Shown piece by piece: positions 25,874 through 33,914 of a stretch of 64,000 nt of DNA. The stretch spans positions 25,657 to 89,656 of the forward strand of contig JBAXNR010000003.1 in assembly GCA_037133675.1 (NCBI GenBank). Direction: 5' to 3'. The notes below the pieces were generated by a model. The model saw only the letters and a list, made by a program, of their open reading frames with translations, ran no database searches and was not told the origin of the DNA. How positions within the stretch are numbered: the first letter of the stretch is position 1; the number at the start of each line of letters is the position of its first letter. Origin of the DNA: UBA4132 sp037133675. Its GTDB lineage: Bacteria > Pseudomonadota > Gammaproteobacteria > Methylococcales > Methylomonadaceae. The position numbers were made by a program, and so were the translations under genes.

Positions 25874-27441
25874 TGAATTATTCCCTTAAACACCGCTTAT
25901 TAGTTGCCCTATTATCCGCCTCCATGCTGATTTGGGGCATGACTGCCTACCTGAGCTACAAAGTCACGCGTGATGAAGTCGCTAATTTATTTGATGCTGA
26001 ATTAGCACAATCAGCTAAAGTGCTACACGCGTTTGTCGAAAGTTTAGTGCGCGAAGGGGCTTTATCTAGTAATTGGAGCAAAGAACAAGCTAACGGACTA
26101 TTACACGCTTATGCCTTACGACATAAATTTAAAACCAAAAGTACCTTTCAACTATGGGCAGATGCGGGAGGCTTATTATTGCAATCAGAACATTCTGACA
26201 ACAATGGCGATACACCGCTATGGGCAGAATTTGATGACCTATTACAAGCTGACAGCATAGGGCATAAATACGAACGAAAAATTGCCTTTCAATTATGGTC
26301 AAAAAAAGAGGGGCTATTGCTACGCTCGGAAAGCGCACCTAAATTCGCATTCTCGGCAGAAGCACAAGGATTTAGTGAAACCAATATCGATGGTAATTTT
26401 TGGCACGTCTTCAGTATTACCGACTCCACAGGTGAATATGTCATTCATGTTGGGCAAAAAGAGCAAATTCGCTCTGAATTGACCGATGAAATAGCTAATC
26501 AAATGGTTGCACAATTTTTAGTTGGCTTACCATTTTTAGGGCTAGTGATCTGGTTTATTATTGGTCGCGCCCTAAAGCCATTTAACCGCTTAGAAAAAGC
26601 TCTCGCTATTCGCGAAGCCAATTATCTTGAACCGCTACCGCTCAAACGATTGCCTAAAGAAATCATCCCGATGGTCAATGAAATTAATAAGCTATTCGTC
26701 CAATTGGAACAAGCTTTTGAACATGAACGCCGCTTTACTGCCGATGCCTCACACGAATTAAGAACTCCGTTAGCAGGTTTATTGGCACAAGCCCACGTTG
26801 CCCTCAAAACCACCGATGAAGAAGTGCGCAAACAGGCTCTATCACGCATTAAACAAGCAGTGAATAGAATGACCTATCTAGTGCAGCAATTACTGACTTT
26901 TTCGCGTATCGAATCCAATACCGAATTTTTGACCAAACAAAACACCATGATTAATCGTGAAGTGATACTGGTAATTACCGACTTAGAACCCGATGCACAC
27001 AAAAAACAAATTACCATTGAACTTGTCGAAGAGAATCCTGTTCCCATCGTAGTAAACGCGCCCTTAGTGTCTATTTTAATTCGCAATATTATTGACAATG
27101 CCATCAAATATACGCCCGTTAACGGCAATGTTTTAATCACCGTCACAGGACAAGATAGACGTTTAGAACTGTGTGTCGAAGACTCAGGGCCAGGTATCGC
27201 CCCTGACCAATATGAAAAATCCCTAGAACGTTTTCATCGTTGTGTAGATACCGCCAATAAAACCCAAGGCACGGGCTTAGGTTTTTCAATGGTACAACGC
27301 ATAGCGTCTATTCATAATGCTGACTTAATTTTAGGCGTATCCCAATTTGGAGGCTTAAAAGTAAAAGTTTCATTTCCCTTACCCATGCGATTGGTTGATA
27401 AAAAAAATGCAAAATTGCGTGGGCTTTTTAAAATTAGATAA
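25873..27441 (+). CDS. Sensor histidine kinase with duplicated segment in the sensor domain
   Basis: This 522-residue kinase has two transmembrane helices (about 8-28 and 211-231) around a periplasmic sensor and a short HAMP-like linker. The H-box is FTADASHELRTPLAG (His294). The N-box (IRNIIDNAIKYTP), G1 (EDSGPGIAP), F (LERFHRC) and G2 (GTGLGFSMVQ) boxes are intact. The sensor contains two similar units, FQLWADAGGLLLQSEHSD (about 92-109) and FQLWSKKEGLLLRSESAP (about 139-156); relatives of the QseC/TctE type normally have one such stretch. It partners the preceding response regulator. Confidence 0.9.
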   Translation: MNYSLKHRLLVALLSASMLIWGMTAYLSYKVTRDEVANLFDAELAQSAKVLHAFVESLVREGALSSNWSKEQANGLLHAYALRHKFKTKSTFQLWADAGGLLLQSEHSDNNGDTPLWAEFDDLLQADSIGHKYERKIAFQLWSKKEGLLLRSESAPKFAFSAEAQGFSETNIDGNFWHVFSITDSTGEYVIHVGQKEQIRSELTDEIANQMVAQFLVGLPFLGLVIWFIIGRALKPFNRLEKALAIREANYLEPLPLKRLPKEIIPMVNEINKLFVQLEQAFEHERRFTADASHELRTPLAGLLAQAHVALKTTDEEVRKQALSRIKQAVNRMTYLVQQLLTFSRIESNTEFLTKQNTMINREVILVITDLEPDAHKKQITIELVEENPVPIVVNAPLVSILIRNIIDNAIKYTPVNGNVLITVTGQDRRLELCVEDSGPGIAPDQYEKSLERFHRCVDTANKTQGTGLGFSMVQRIASIHNADLILGVSQFGGLKVKVSFPLPMRLVDKKNAKLRGLFKIR

Positions 27442-27479
27442 AGGGTAGGAGTAATCGTGGATAGCATTTGAAAATCAGA

Positions 27480-27508
27480 CATTTCAGGTTTTTAAAATCT
27501 GAAAGGTT
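27480..27508. repeat. Near-palindromic intergenic repeat after the kinase gene
   Basis: TTTCAG (27482-27487) and CTGAAA (27499-27504) flank an AT-rich centre containing TTTTTAAAAT. This is the same class as the element at 8104-8132. It lies between convergent genes and might help terminate both. Confidence 0.4.
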
Positions 27509-27512
27509 TGAA

Positions 27513-28217
27513 TTAAAGCTGTCCGCCTGCTCGTTGAATAGGCTGAGTATTAGCATCGAAACAAGCGCGACTTGTGCCAGTGAAAGCGTTGATTAAACGT
27601 TGACGCATATCTATATTATCTTGAAATACTGTCATCCAGACAGACCAAAAGCCTGTGCTGGTGGCGGTGTCAATAATTTGTTCACGCATTAAATCGATGG
27701 GTTGTTGATTTAGGCGTTGTTTTGCTTGTTCTGCTTTAGCCCATGCTTCATTACGTTTTATCCAACGTCTATCTTTTACGGTTAATTTTGGATGTGATGG
27801 CTCACGATCTAAACCTGTTAATTCAAGGGTATTTTGGGCAATTTGACGATGAGCAGGCTTTAAACACATGGCTATTTGCGGAGCGCGGTCTTTTTCATAA
27901 CGAAAAGCACGAAAAGTATTTTGTTGGCTTGCCCAAAAATAATTATGCACGCTATTTATATTAATTGGCGTGTCTTTTTTGACGCTATTACAAAAAACAC
28001 AAGCTAATAAAAAATTGTACCAGTGATTTCGTAGTTCTGGCACAGTGCTTTGAGGCTGTACATGCTCAACAGCTGGCGCGAGTAATGGGCTTTCACAATA
28101 TGAGCAATAATCCCCTAATCGTCCGATTAAATAATCCCGCGCATCACCGTATGTTTTAAACTTTACACCATTACCGTTTGAATCGAGCGGTACAAAACCT
28201 CTTTCTACTGGTCGCAT
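27513..28217 (-). CDS. HNH endonuclease, Septu PtuB-like
   Basis: This 234-residue protein has an HNH/zinc-finger core: DYCSYCESPL (Cys38, Cys41), VEHVQPQS (His52, a likely catalytic site), then WYNFLLACVFCNSVKKD (Cys73, Cys76). The C-terminal half is helical. PtuB-type HNH proteins act with a PtuA ATPase in Septu and in some retron systems, where the pair restricts phage. The gene overlaps the 3' end of the ATPase gene by 13 bases. Assignment to Septu rests on the HNH plus SMC-like ATPase pairing and gene sizes. No reverse transcriptase is nearby, so a retron is unlikely. Confidence 0.72.
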   Translation of the reverse strand: MRPVERGFVPLDSNGNGVKFKTYGDARDYLIGRLGDYCSYCESPLLAPAVEHVQPQSTVPELRNHWYNFLLACVFCNSVKKDTPININSVHNYFWASQQNTFRAFRYEKDRAPQIAMCLKPAHRQIAQNTLELTGLDREPSHPKLTVKDRRWIKRNEAWAKAEQAKQRLNQQPIDLMREQIIDTATSTGFWSVWMTVFQDNIDMRQRLINAFTGTSRACFDANTQPIQRAGGQL

Positions 28218-29509
28218 ACAGCTTGCTCACCTTCTACCGCTTGCCGCTCCATTTTTAGAAAGGCTTGAAAAGCTGGGTCATCACTAAACGGAAATAACAA
28301 CTCATCTAAACGCTGTTTTAGCCGTTGTTTTTCTGCCTCACTGGCAGGTGGAATTTGTTTTAATACGCGGTAATACTCTTCAGCGGCTTGTTCCATCACC
28401 ATAAAACGGCGACTTTGTTGGGGAATTTCTACGCCTTGTTGGTCTTCGGCTATATCATCAATGCTTTTACTGATGATTTCTAACGGCTGATTTTTGCCTA
28501 AATCCCATAATAAACAATCTTGCCGATGATAGAGCGATTGAATAATAAATGGTGAATGGGTACTAGCAACGAATTGAACTTTAGGAAAGGTATTTAATAA
28601 GCGTTCAATCACAATGCCTTGCCACTTAGGATGTAGATGTAAGTCGATTTCATCAATTAATACCATGCCTTCGGTTTGTTTAATGACATCGGTTTCTAAT
28701 TGTGGATTTAAGGTTGCCATGCGATAGGCAATATCGGCGACCATGCCTATCATATTACGGTAGCCGTCGCTTAATAAATGAAACGGTTTATTTTCCTGAA
28801 TGATAGTTTCAATAACCAATTCATCTTGCTTCATATCCCAGAAAACTTTTTTAGCATCTGGAATCATATTGATAATGACTTCTCGCACAGCTTCTAAAAT
28901 GTGGATGCGTTCTCGTGTTTGTAAAGCAATCAGCTCTTGCGTTTTAAACCAGCGAAAAAGAGTTTTTTGATCGGAAGCAATATTTAAGCAATCTTGATAA
29001 CCAGCAAGACGTGAAGTAGGGCTTTGAATTTTCTTTTCAGTTTCACTTAACTGTCTCCATAATCTACCTGTTCCATAATAAGCAATCACAGGAAATAAAG
29101 TGTTTGGGCTGGTTATCTCATGGATTAATTTTTTTACTACGTTAGTAATCTCTTTCGCAAATTGACGACTTGTTCTTTTATTGTCTTTATGCCTCGCCCA
29201 TTTAATATTTTCATTATTAATAACTCCAATAGCATCAACCATCGTTAGCCCTTCTTTTTCCTTAGTTGGTGTTTGTCCCATTATTTGGAAACTATTTTTC
29301 ATATCATCGGAAGAGATATAGCGTTTATCCGCTGATTTAATATCAGGAATATCTAACAAGAAAGCACCCATAGCAACAGCAAGTGCATCCAAAATAGCCG
29401 TCTTGCCACTGCCATTATCTCCAATCAACAAAGTAAAACGCTCAGCCAGTTCTAATTCATAGTTTTCAAAACAACGAAAATTATGCAGTTCTAATTTTTT
29501 TATTCTCAT
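28205..29509 (-). CDS. AAA/ABC-type ATPase, Septu PtuA-like
   Basis: This 434-residue P-loop ATPase of the SMC/RecF/OLD-like class starts MRIKKLELHNFRCFENYELE. Walker A is GDNGSGKT (30-37), an ABC-signature-like LSDGYRNM follows, Walker B is MVLIDEIDLHLHP, and a D-loop/H-switch region is VQFVASTHSPFI. No TOPRIM domain is present, which separates it from OLD nucleases. With the overlapping HNH gene it forms a two-gene defence module of the Septu kind (PtuA binds ATP and controls PtuB cleavage in known systems). It lies between a two-component system and yfhL, without visible integrase or tRNA. Confidence 0.75.
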   Translation of the reverse strand: MRIKKLELHNFRCFENYELELAERFTLLIGDNGSGKTAILDALAVAMGAFLLDIPDIKSADKRYISSDDMKNSFQIMGQTPTKEKEGLTMVDAIGVINNENIKWARHKDNKRTSRQFAKEITNVVKKLIHEITSPNTLFPVIAYYGTGRLWRQLSETEKKIQSPTSRLAGYQDCLNIASDQKTLFRWFKTQELIALQTRERIHILEAVREVIINMIPDAKKVFWDMKQDELVIETIIQENKPFHLLSDGYRNMIGMVADIAYRMATLNPQLETDVIKQTEGMVLIDEIDLHLHPKWQGIVIERLLNTFPKVQFVASTHSPFIIQSLYHRQDCLLWDLGKNQPLEIISKSIDDIAEDQQGVEIPQQSRRFMVMEQAAEEYYRVLKQIPPASEAEKQRLKQRLDELLFPFSDDPAFQAFLKMERQAVEGEQAVCDQ

Positions 29510-29615
29510 AGCATCCGCTTCTGTCCATGACTAAAAAATAACCCATTAAAGAGTCGTTCACAATAATAAATAACACCTCTGCCACAATCACTATTCAATA
29601 CAGCGGTGTAGTTTA

Positions 29616-29864
29616 TTAGATGGCAGTTAATTTCAAATATTTTGCATACAAGGATTCATTGTCTTCCACATACAGTGGGTCTTTGGTGATGCAATCGACG
29701 GGGCAGACTTCCACGCATTGTGGTGTGCCGTGATGCCCGACACATTCGGTGCATAAGTTGGGATCGATAATGTAAATATCTTCGCCTTGGCTAATCGCAC
29801 CGTTGGGGCATTCTGGCTCACAAACATCACAGTTGATGCACTCTTCATGAATAATTAATGACAT
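29616..29864 (-). CDS. yfhL: YfhL-family 2[4Fe-4S] ferredoxin
   Basis: This 82-residue ferredoxin has two cluster motifs: CINCDVCEPECP (Cys9, 12, 15, 19) and the longer-loop CTECVGHHGTPQCVEVCP (Cys38, 41, 50, 54) typical of the YfhL/Alvin type of ferredoxin with a 7-9 residue insert and a C-terminal helix. It acts as a low-potential electron carrier in the cytoplasm. It is transcribed in the same direction as hyi and glxR but 33 bases downstream of hyi. Confidence 0.9.
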   Translation of the reverse strand: MSLIIHEECINCDVCEPECPNGAISQGEDIYIIDPNLCTECVGHHGTPQCVEVCPVDCITKDPLYVEDNESLYAKYLKLTAI

Positions 29865-29897
29865 GGTTTTCCTAATATAGTTGGTAATGGATAGGCT

Positions 29898-30677
29898 TTA
29901 TTGCATCAAATGCAACCAGCCTAAACTCTCAGTGGTTGTGCCAGTAGGTTTATATTCCGCCCCCAGCCAGCCCGAATAATTTGATTGCTCAATCACGTTA
30001 AACAACTGTTGAAAATTCAGTTGTCCAGTGCTGGGTTGCCCACGATTTGGGCTATCAGCAAATTGAATATGCCCTATTTTAGCCGCGTGTTGCTCAATAA
30101 ACTGCGCAGGGTTTTCGCCCATTCGACTAGCATGATAAATATCGTACTGCATGAACAGATTGGGATGTTTTAGTTCAGCCAATACTGCCAACATTTGTTC
30201 TCCACTGTGAATAATAAACGCGGGCATATCGTAAGTATTAATCGCTTCAAACACGGTTTTAATGCCTAGCGGTGCGAAAGTATCAGCGGCAAGTCGCAGA
30301 TTATCTTTAAAGGTTTGCATATAGTCAGCTAGACGGTTGTTATCAAAACACCGTCCTGCTAACACATTAATGGCTTCGGGTTTTAATAACATTGCATAAT
30401 CTACCGCTTGCTGTAAGGCGTGGCGAAACTGTTCACGTTTTTCAGGCACACACGCCAAACCTTCGCCGCCCTGCATTAAATCATCGGCGGCGACGTTGAA
30501 TAATACCAGCTTTAAGCCATTGTTCTGCAACATAAGTTGTAAGGTTTCAATACTTAGTTGGTAGGGGAATTGTATTTCTACCGCTTCAAAACCGTGTTGT
30601 TTAGCCGCTTCAAAACGGTCGATAAGCTCTACTTCGGTGAATAATAAACTTAAGTTAGCGGTAAATTTCAGCTTCAT
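29898..30677 (-). CDS. hyi: Hydroxypyruvate isomerase
   Basis: This 259-residue TIM-barrel protein of the xylose-isomerase-like family has FTANLSLLFTEVELIDRF, EAVEIQFPY, INVLAGRC, FEAINTYDMPAFI and LFMQYDIYHASRMG, matching Hyi of the glyoxylate pathway. It interconverts hydroxypyruvate and tartronate semialdehyde. It overlaps the upstream glxR gene by four bases. Together they connect glyoxylate/serine-cycle intermediates to glycerate, fitting the sgaA and hprA genes downstream in the window. Confidence 0.9.
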   Translation of the reverse strand: MKLKFTANLSLLFTEVELIDRFEAAKQHGFEAVEIQFPYQLSIETLQLMLQNNGLKLVLFNVAADDLMQGGEGLACVPEKREQFRHALQQAVDYAMLLKPEAINVLAGRCFDNNRLADYMQTFKDNLRLAADTFAPLGIKTVFEAINTYDMPAFIIHSGEQMLAVLAELKHPNLFMQYDIYHASRMGENPAQFIEQHAAKIGHIQFADSPNRGQPSTGQLNFQQLFNVIEQSNYSGWLGAEYKPTGTTTESLGWLHLMQ

Positions 30678-31552
30678 TTTTTGGTGTATAACTTAATCAG
30701 CGTCGCGGGGTCGTGTTCTAAATAACCATGACTACCGTGTAACTGCATTAATTGCGCGGCTAAGCCTGACATCGGAATGGATGTACCGAGTGTAGCGGCT
30801 AAATCGTTTGCCATCGTTAAATCTTTTAACAGTGTTTTAACCCTCCATTTGACAGGTTCAAAGGTTTCGGTTGCCATTTCAGGGGCGACGATTTGTAGTG
30901 GTTTAGAATCGGCAAAACCACCCGCGAGTGCGGCAGGGATTTGTTCGGCATTCACGCCCGCACGTTGCGCTAAGGCTATCATTTCCGCAATCACCAACAC
31001 ATTACAGCTAACTATCATTTGATTACAGATTTTAGTCACTTGCCCACAACCGACCGCACCGACATGAGTGAGTTGTTGATACAACGGAGCTAACACTTCA
31101 CGCGCTATGACAATATGTTCATTATTACCTCCAGCCATAATCGCTAATGTGCCTTGTTCTGCACCTGATACACCACCCGATACAGGTGCATCTACCCAAC
31201 CCATGCCGTGTTGTTCATACAATAATCCCGCTAATTGGCGGGTGGTTTCAGGGTGAATACTGGATAAATCAATCACCAATTTATGCGCTGAACCGTGTAG
31301 TGCAATTTGCTCACGCACCACGGTTTCCACAGCGTGGGTATCAGCAAGACATAATAAAATGACATCGGAGACCCGCACCAAATCAGCAATAGACGCTTTG
31401 GCAATCGCGCCCGCTTTAACCACAGTGTGCAGTTTTTCAGAATTACGATTCCAAACATTGACGGTAAAACCTGCGTTTAATAAGCGCAAAGTCATGGGTT
31501 GCCCCATTAAGCCGATACCGATAAAACCTAGAGCGTGTATTTGATTTGACAT
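30674..31552 (-). CDS. glxR: Tartronate semialdehyde (2-hydroxy-3-oxopropionate) reductase
   Basis: This 292-residue beta-hydroxyacid dehydrogenase has the NAD(P)-binding motif GFIGIGLMGQPM near the N terminus, the substrate-binding VDAPVSGGVSGAEQGTLAIM, and the catalytic-Lys region GQVTKICNQM. It reduces tartronate semialdehyde to D-glycerate. It is first in a glxR-hyi operon (four-base overlap). No glyoxylate carboligase (gcl) gene is in the window, so the substrate may come mainly from hydroxypyruvate through Hyi. Confidence 0.9.
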   Translation of the reverse strand: MSNQIHALGFIGIGLMGQPMTLRLLNAGFTVNVWNRNSEKLHTVVKAGAIAKASIADLVRVSDVILLCLADTHAVETVVREQIALHGSAHKLVIDLSSIHPETTRQLAGLLYEQHGMGWVDAPVSGGVSGAEQGTLAIMAGGNNEHIVIAREVLAPLYQQLTHVGAVGCGQVTKICNQMIVSCNVLVIAEMIALAQRAGVNAEQIPAALAGGFADSKPLQIVAPEMATETFEPVKWRVKTLLKDLTMANDLAATLGTSIPMSGLAAQLMQLHGSHGYLEHDPATLIKLYTKK

Positions 31553-31570
31553 AATAATAATCCGTAGGGC

Positions 31571-31594
31571 AATTTCTCGTTATCACGAGGAATT
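31571..31594. terminator. Small hairpin between glxR start and GGDEF remnant
   Basis: AATTTCTCGT (31571-31580) pairs with ACGAGGAATT (31585-31594), nine of ten bases matched, loop TATC. It lies just past the stop of the GGDEF remnant on the minus strand and may be its old terminator. Confidence 0.35.
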
Positions 31595-31608
31595 TATTAG
31601 TTGCTTAT

Positions 31609-31835
31609 TTACGCTTCATTTTTAAAAAATTGCGTTTGGTTTCTGCCTTGTTGTTTTGCCTAATACATAGCTTGGTCGGCGTGACGAATTAAAGCGTCAC
31701 CATCTGACGGGTCAAGCGGATAAATGGTAATGCCAATACTTGGACTGACTTTGAGTACCTTACACTCTCATCAGCAGAAGTAACAGGGCTTTGCGCTAAA
31801 AAAATGAGAAGAATTAGGCGGTAAATGGGCTTCAT
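31609..31835 (-). pseudogene. Collapsed diguanylate cyclase (GGDEF) gene: signal-peptide start fused to GGDEF tail
   Basis: From ATG 31835 one frame reads MKPIYRLILLIFLAQSPVTS then ADES, a Sec signal peptide. A different frame at 31609-31765 reads VSPSIGITIYPLDPSDGDAL then IRHADQAMY, a TAG stop, and AKQQGRNQTQFF. This is the C-terminal end of a GGDEF domain (ASIGI...HADxAMYxAKxxGRN). Everything between is deleted, the frame is lost and an internal stop is present. The intact ancestor was probably a secreted- or periplasmic-sensor diguanylate cyclase. No function remains. The rest of the 31553-32007 gap shows no gene; it must hold the sgaA promoter. Confidence 0.8.
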
Positions 31836-32007
31836 TAATGAAAATAACTTATCTAATGTTTCATTATAACGTATCGCCTTTTTGTGAGGCTTATTTCTAT
31901 AGTCAATTCAGAGTATGCTCCTCACGCCAAAAACTAACTTGCTGATTATTAACCGCTATGTCATCATTGTGAAATTTTTCACTCCCATTACTTAAGAGAT
32001 AACTATT

Positions 32008-33174
32008 ATGGCTGGTCGTAACCATCTTTATATTCCAGGTCCTACTAACGTACCGAACGAAATTTTAAATGCGATGCACATTCCTATGGAAGATCATCGC
32101 TCCCCCATATTTCCAAAATTGTTAACGCCGCTGTTAGAAGATTTGAAAAAAATCTTCAGAACTGAAACAGGACAAGCGTTTATTTTTCCCGCCACTGGCA
32201 CAGCAGGTTGGGAAGTTGCCTTAACTAACGTATTGAATCAAGGTGATAAAGTATTAATTTATCGTTTTGGACAATTCAGTCATTTATGGGCAGAAATGGG
32301 CAAACGTCTGGGTTTTGATGTGGAAACTCATCAAGAAACATGGGGTAAAGGCATACCCTTAGATAAATTGGAAGCGCGTTTAAAAGAAGATACTAATCAC
32401 GAAATTAAAGCCGTATTAGCCACACACAACGAAACCGCAACAGGTGTTACCTCTGATATTGCTGGGGTGCGTAAAGCCTTAGACGCGGCAAATCACCCTG
32501 CATTTTTGTTTGTTGATGGCGTAAGTTCAATAGCCAGCATCGATTTTCGTATGGACGAATGGGGTATTGATGCGGCTATCAGTGGCTCACAAAAAGGTTT
32601 TATGATGCCCGCAGGTGGCGCGTTTTTAGCCTTTAGTGCCAAAGCCTTAAAAGCGGTAGAAACCTCAACCTATCCACGTTGCTTTTTGGATTTAAAAGAT
32701 CAAATCACCAACAATGCGGCTGGTTATACGCCTTATACGCCTTCATTACCGATTTTGTACGGTTTGCGTAAAGCGTTGGATATGTTATTAGAAGAAGGTA
32801 TGGAAAACGTCTATGCCCGTCATCATCGTTTAGCCGAAGGCACACGCCGTGCGGTTGCCGCATGGGGTTTAAAAACCTGCGCTCAGGAAGGCTTTGCGTC
32901 TGATACCGTGACAGCCGTTATCGTCCCCGAAGACAAAGATGCCCGTCATGTTATCAGCACCGCGTTTAGCAAATACAATATTTCCTTAGGCGGCGGTTTA
33001 TCTGAGTTAATGGGCAAAGCGTTTCGTATTGGACACGTTGGCGATATGAACGATGTCTCCATGTTAGGCGCGATTGCAGGCACAGAAATGGCGTTACTGG
33101 ATTGCGGCTTTGATATTAAAGCTGGTAGCGGCGTTGCGGCGGCGATTGAATATTATCGTTCAACTGCGAAGTAA
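32008..33174 (+). CDS. sgaA: Serine-glyoxylate aminotransferase
   Basis: This 388-residue fold-type I PLP enzyme has the N-terminal GPTNVPNEIL, PATGTAGWEVALTN, Asp170 in FLFVDGVSS that contacts the PLP ring nitrogen, and the Schiff-base lysine Lys196 in ISGSQKGFMM. It transfers the amino group of serine to glyoxylate, giving hydroxypyruvate and glycine, a key serine-cycle step. The next serine-cycle gene, hprA, lies 1.7 kb downstream after four accessory genes. The start has AGAG nine bases upstream. Confidence 0.93.
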   Translation: MAGRNHLYIPGPTNVPNEILNAMHIPMEDHRSPIFPKLLTPLLEDLKKIFRTETGQAFIFPATGTAGWEVALTNVLNQGDKVLIYRFGQFSHLWAEMGKRLGFDVETHQETWGKGIPLDKLEARLKEDTNHEIKAVLATHNETATGVTSDIAGVRKALDAANHPAFLFVDGVSSIASIDFRMDEWGIDAAISGSQKGFMMPAGGAFLAFSAKALKAVETSTYPRCFLDLKDQITNNAAGYTPYTPSLPILYGLRKALDMLLEEGMENVYARHHRLAEGTRRAVAAWGLKTCAQEGFASDTVTAVIVPEDKDARHVISTAFSKYNISLGGGLSELMGKAFRIGHVGDMNDVSMLGAIAGTEMALLDCGFDIKAGSGVAAAIEYYRSTAK

Positions 33175-33180
33175 TGATTG

Positions 33181-33262
33181 TAGGTTGGGATGAGGTACGA
33201 ATCCCAACAAACATACAAATGATAAAAAATGTTGGGGTTCGTTTAAGGCTTACCCCAACGTA
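33181..33262. repeat. Dispersed two-hairpin repeat, copy 1
   Basis: This contains two hairpins: TTGGGAT/ATCCCAA and TTGGGGT/ACCCCAA. The second half is nearly identical to 61117-61163 (TGTTGGGGTTCG then one variable base, then TTAAGGCTTACCCCAACGTAC), so it is a true dispersed repeat. It sits directly after sgaA, at the left edge of the accessory genes. Confidence 0.7.
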
Positions 33263-33286
33263 CGCAGTAATAAAGTTTGGTGTCTT

Positions 33287-33868
33287 ATGTTGAAAATCGC
33301 TAACCTTCGCGTAGAAATCTACGATTTATTCCAACAAAATAAGTTTTTCTTCGATAATGAGGAACGGTATGCTGCCTATTACACGAGTATGTATCTTTTG
33401 CAAGATACTACGGAGAGCTTAATGAATCATCGTAATAATGATTTTTCATCTGAGCCACTTACGGCTTACATCGAATTTTGGGGGGTAATGCAAGCGTTAA
33501 TCATCCAGCAAGATTCTATAGCTGAGCTATATAAGGCGGTAACAGCAACTGAAATGAAAAAGAGAAATCCCGCATCATCTTGGCTCTCTTTGAGAGAGCT
33601 ACGCAATATCTGTGCTGGTCATCCAGCTAAAAAAGATCGCCCCAATAAAACTCCAGTATCCAGAACATTCATGAGTCGTCAATTCGGTAAGTATTCGGCA
33701 ATTACCTATGAGCAGTGGCAAGACGATAATATAAAGAGCCGTCCGATTATGGAAAAAATAAGTCATCCAAGTGTGAATCTTGGTGAACTTATTGACCGTT
33801 ATGCAGATGAGGCTGTAATTGAACTCACGGAAGTATTGGAATCGATGAAAAACAATGGTCTTAAATGA
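33287..33868 (+). CDS. Hypothetical protein with HEPN-like R-x5-H motif
   Basis: This 193-residue, mostly helical, soluble protein has no signal peptide. The segment SLRELRNICAGHPAKKD contains Arg106 and His112 in the spacing (R-x4-6-H) of HEPN ribonuclease motifs. The C-terminal half is acidic-helical (LIDRYADEAVIELTEVLESM). HEPN proteins are common RNase toxins and defence effectors, but the fold cannot be proved here. It stands between sgaA and a Rap1a-like gene, in a run of accessory genes that also holds hicBA. No adjacent MNT-type antitoxin is seen. Confidence 0.55.
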   Translation: MLKIANLRVEIYDLFQQNKFFFDNEERYAAYYTSMYLLQDTTESLMNHRNNDFSSEPLTAYIEFWGVMQALIIQQDSIAELYKAVTATEMKKRNPASSWLSLRELRNICAGHPAKKDRPNKTPVSRTFMSRQFGKYSAITYEQWQDDNIKSRPIMEKISHPSVNLGELIDRYADEAVIELTEVLESMKNNGLK

Positions 33869-33914
33869 CCGTGTAAATTTTTAGTATTGCCCCCCTTGGT
33901 ACAAAGGAAAACAA

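Noticed and set aside
28205..29509. OLD-family nuclease or retron effector
   Set aside because: No TOPRIM domain follows the ATPase and no reverse transcriptase or msr/msd-like sequence is nearby; the HNH partner fits Septu better.
31147..31362. Plus-strand frame within glxR
   Set aside because: Antisense to a well-conserved dehydrogenase; no support for a second gene.
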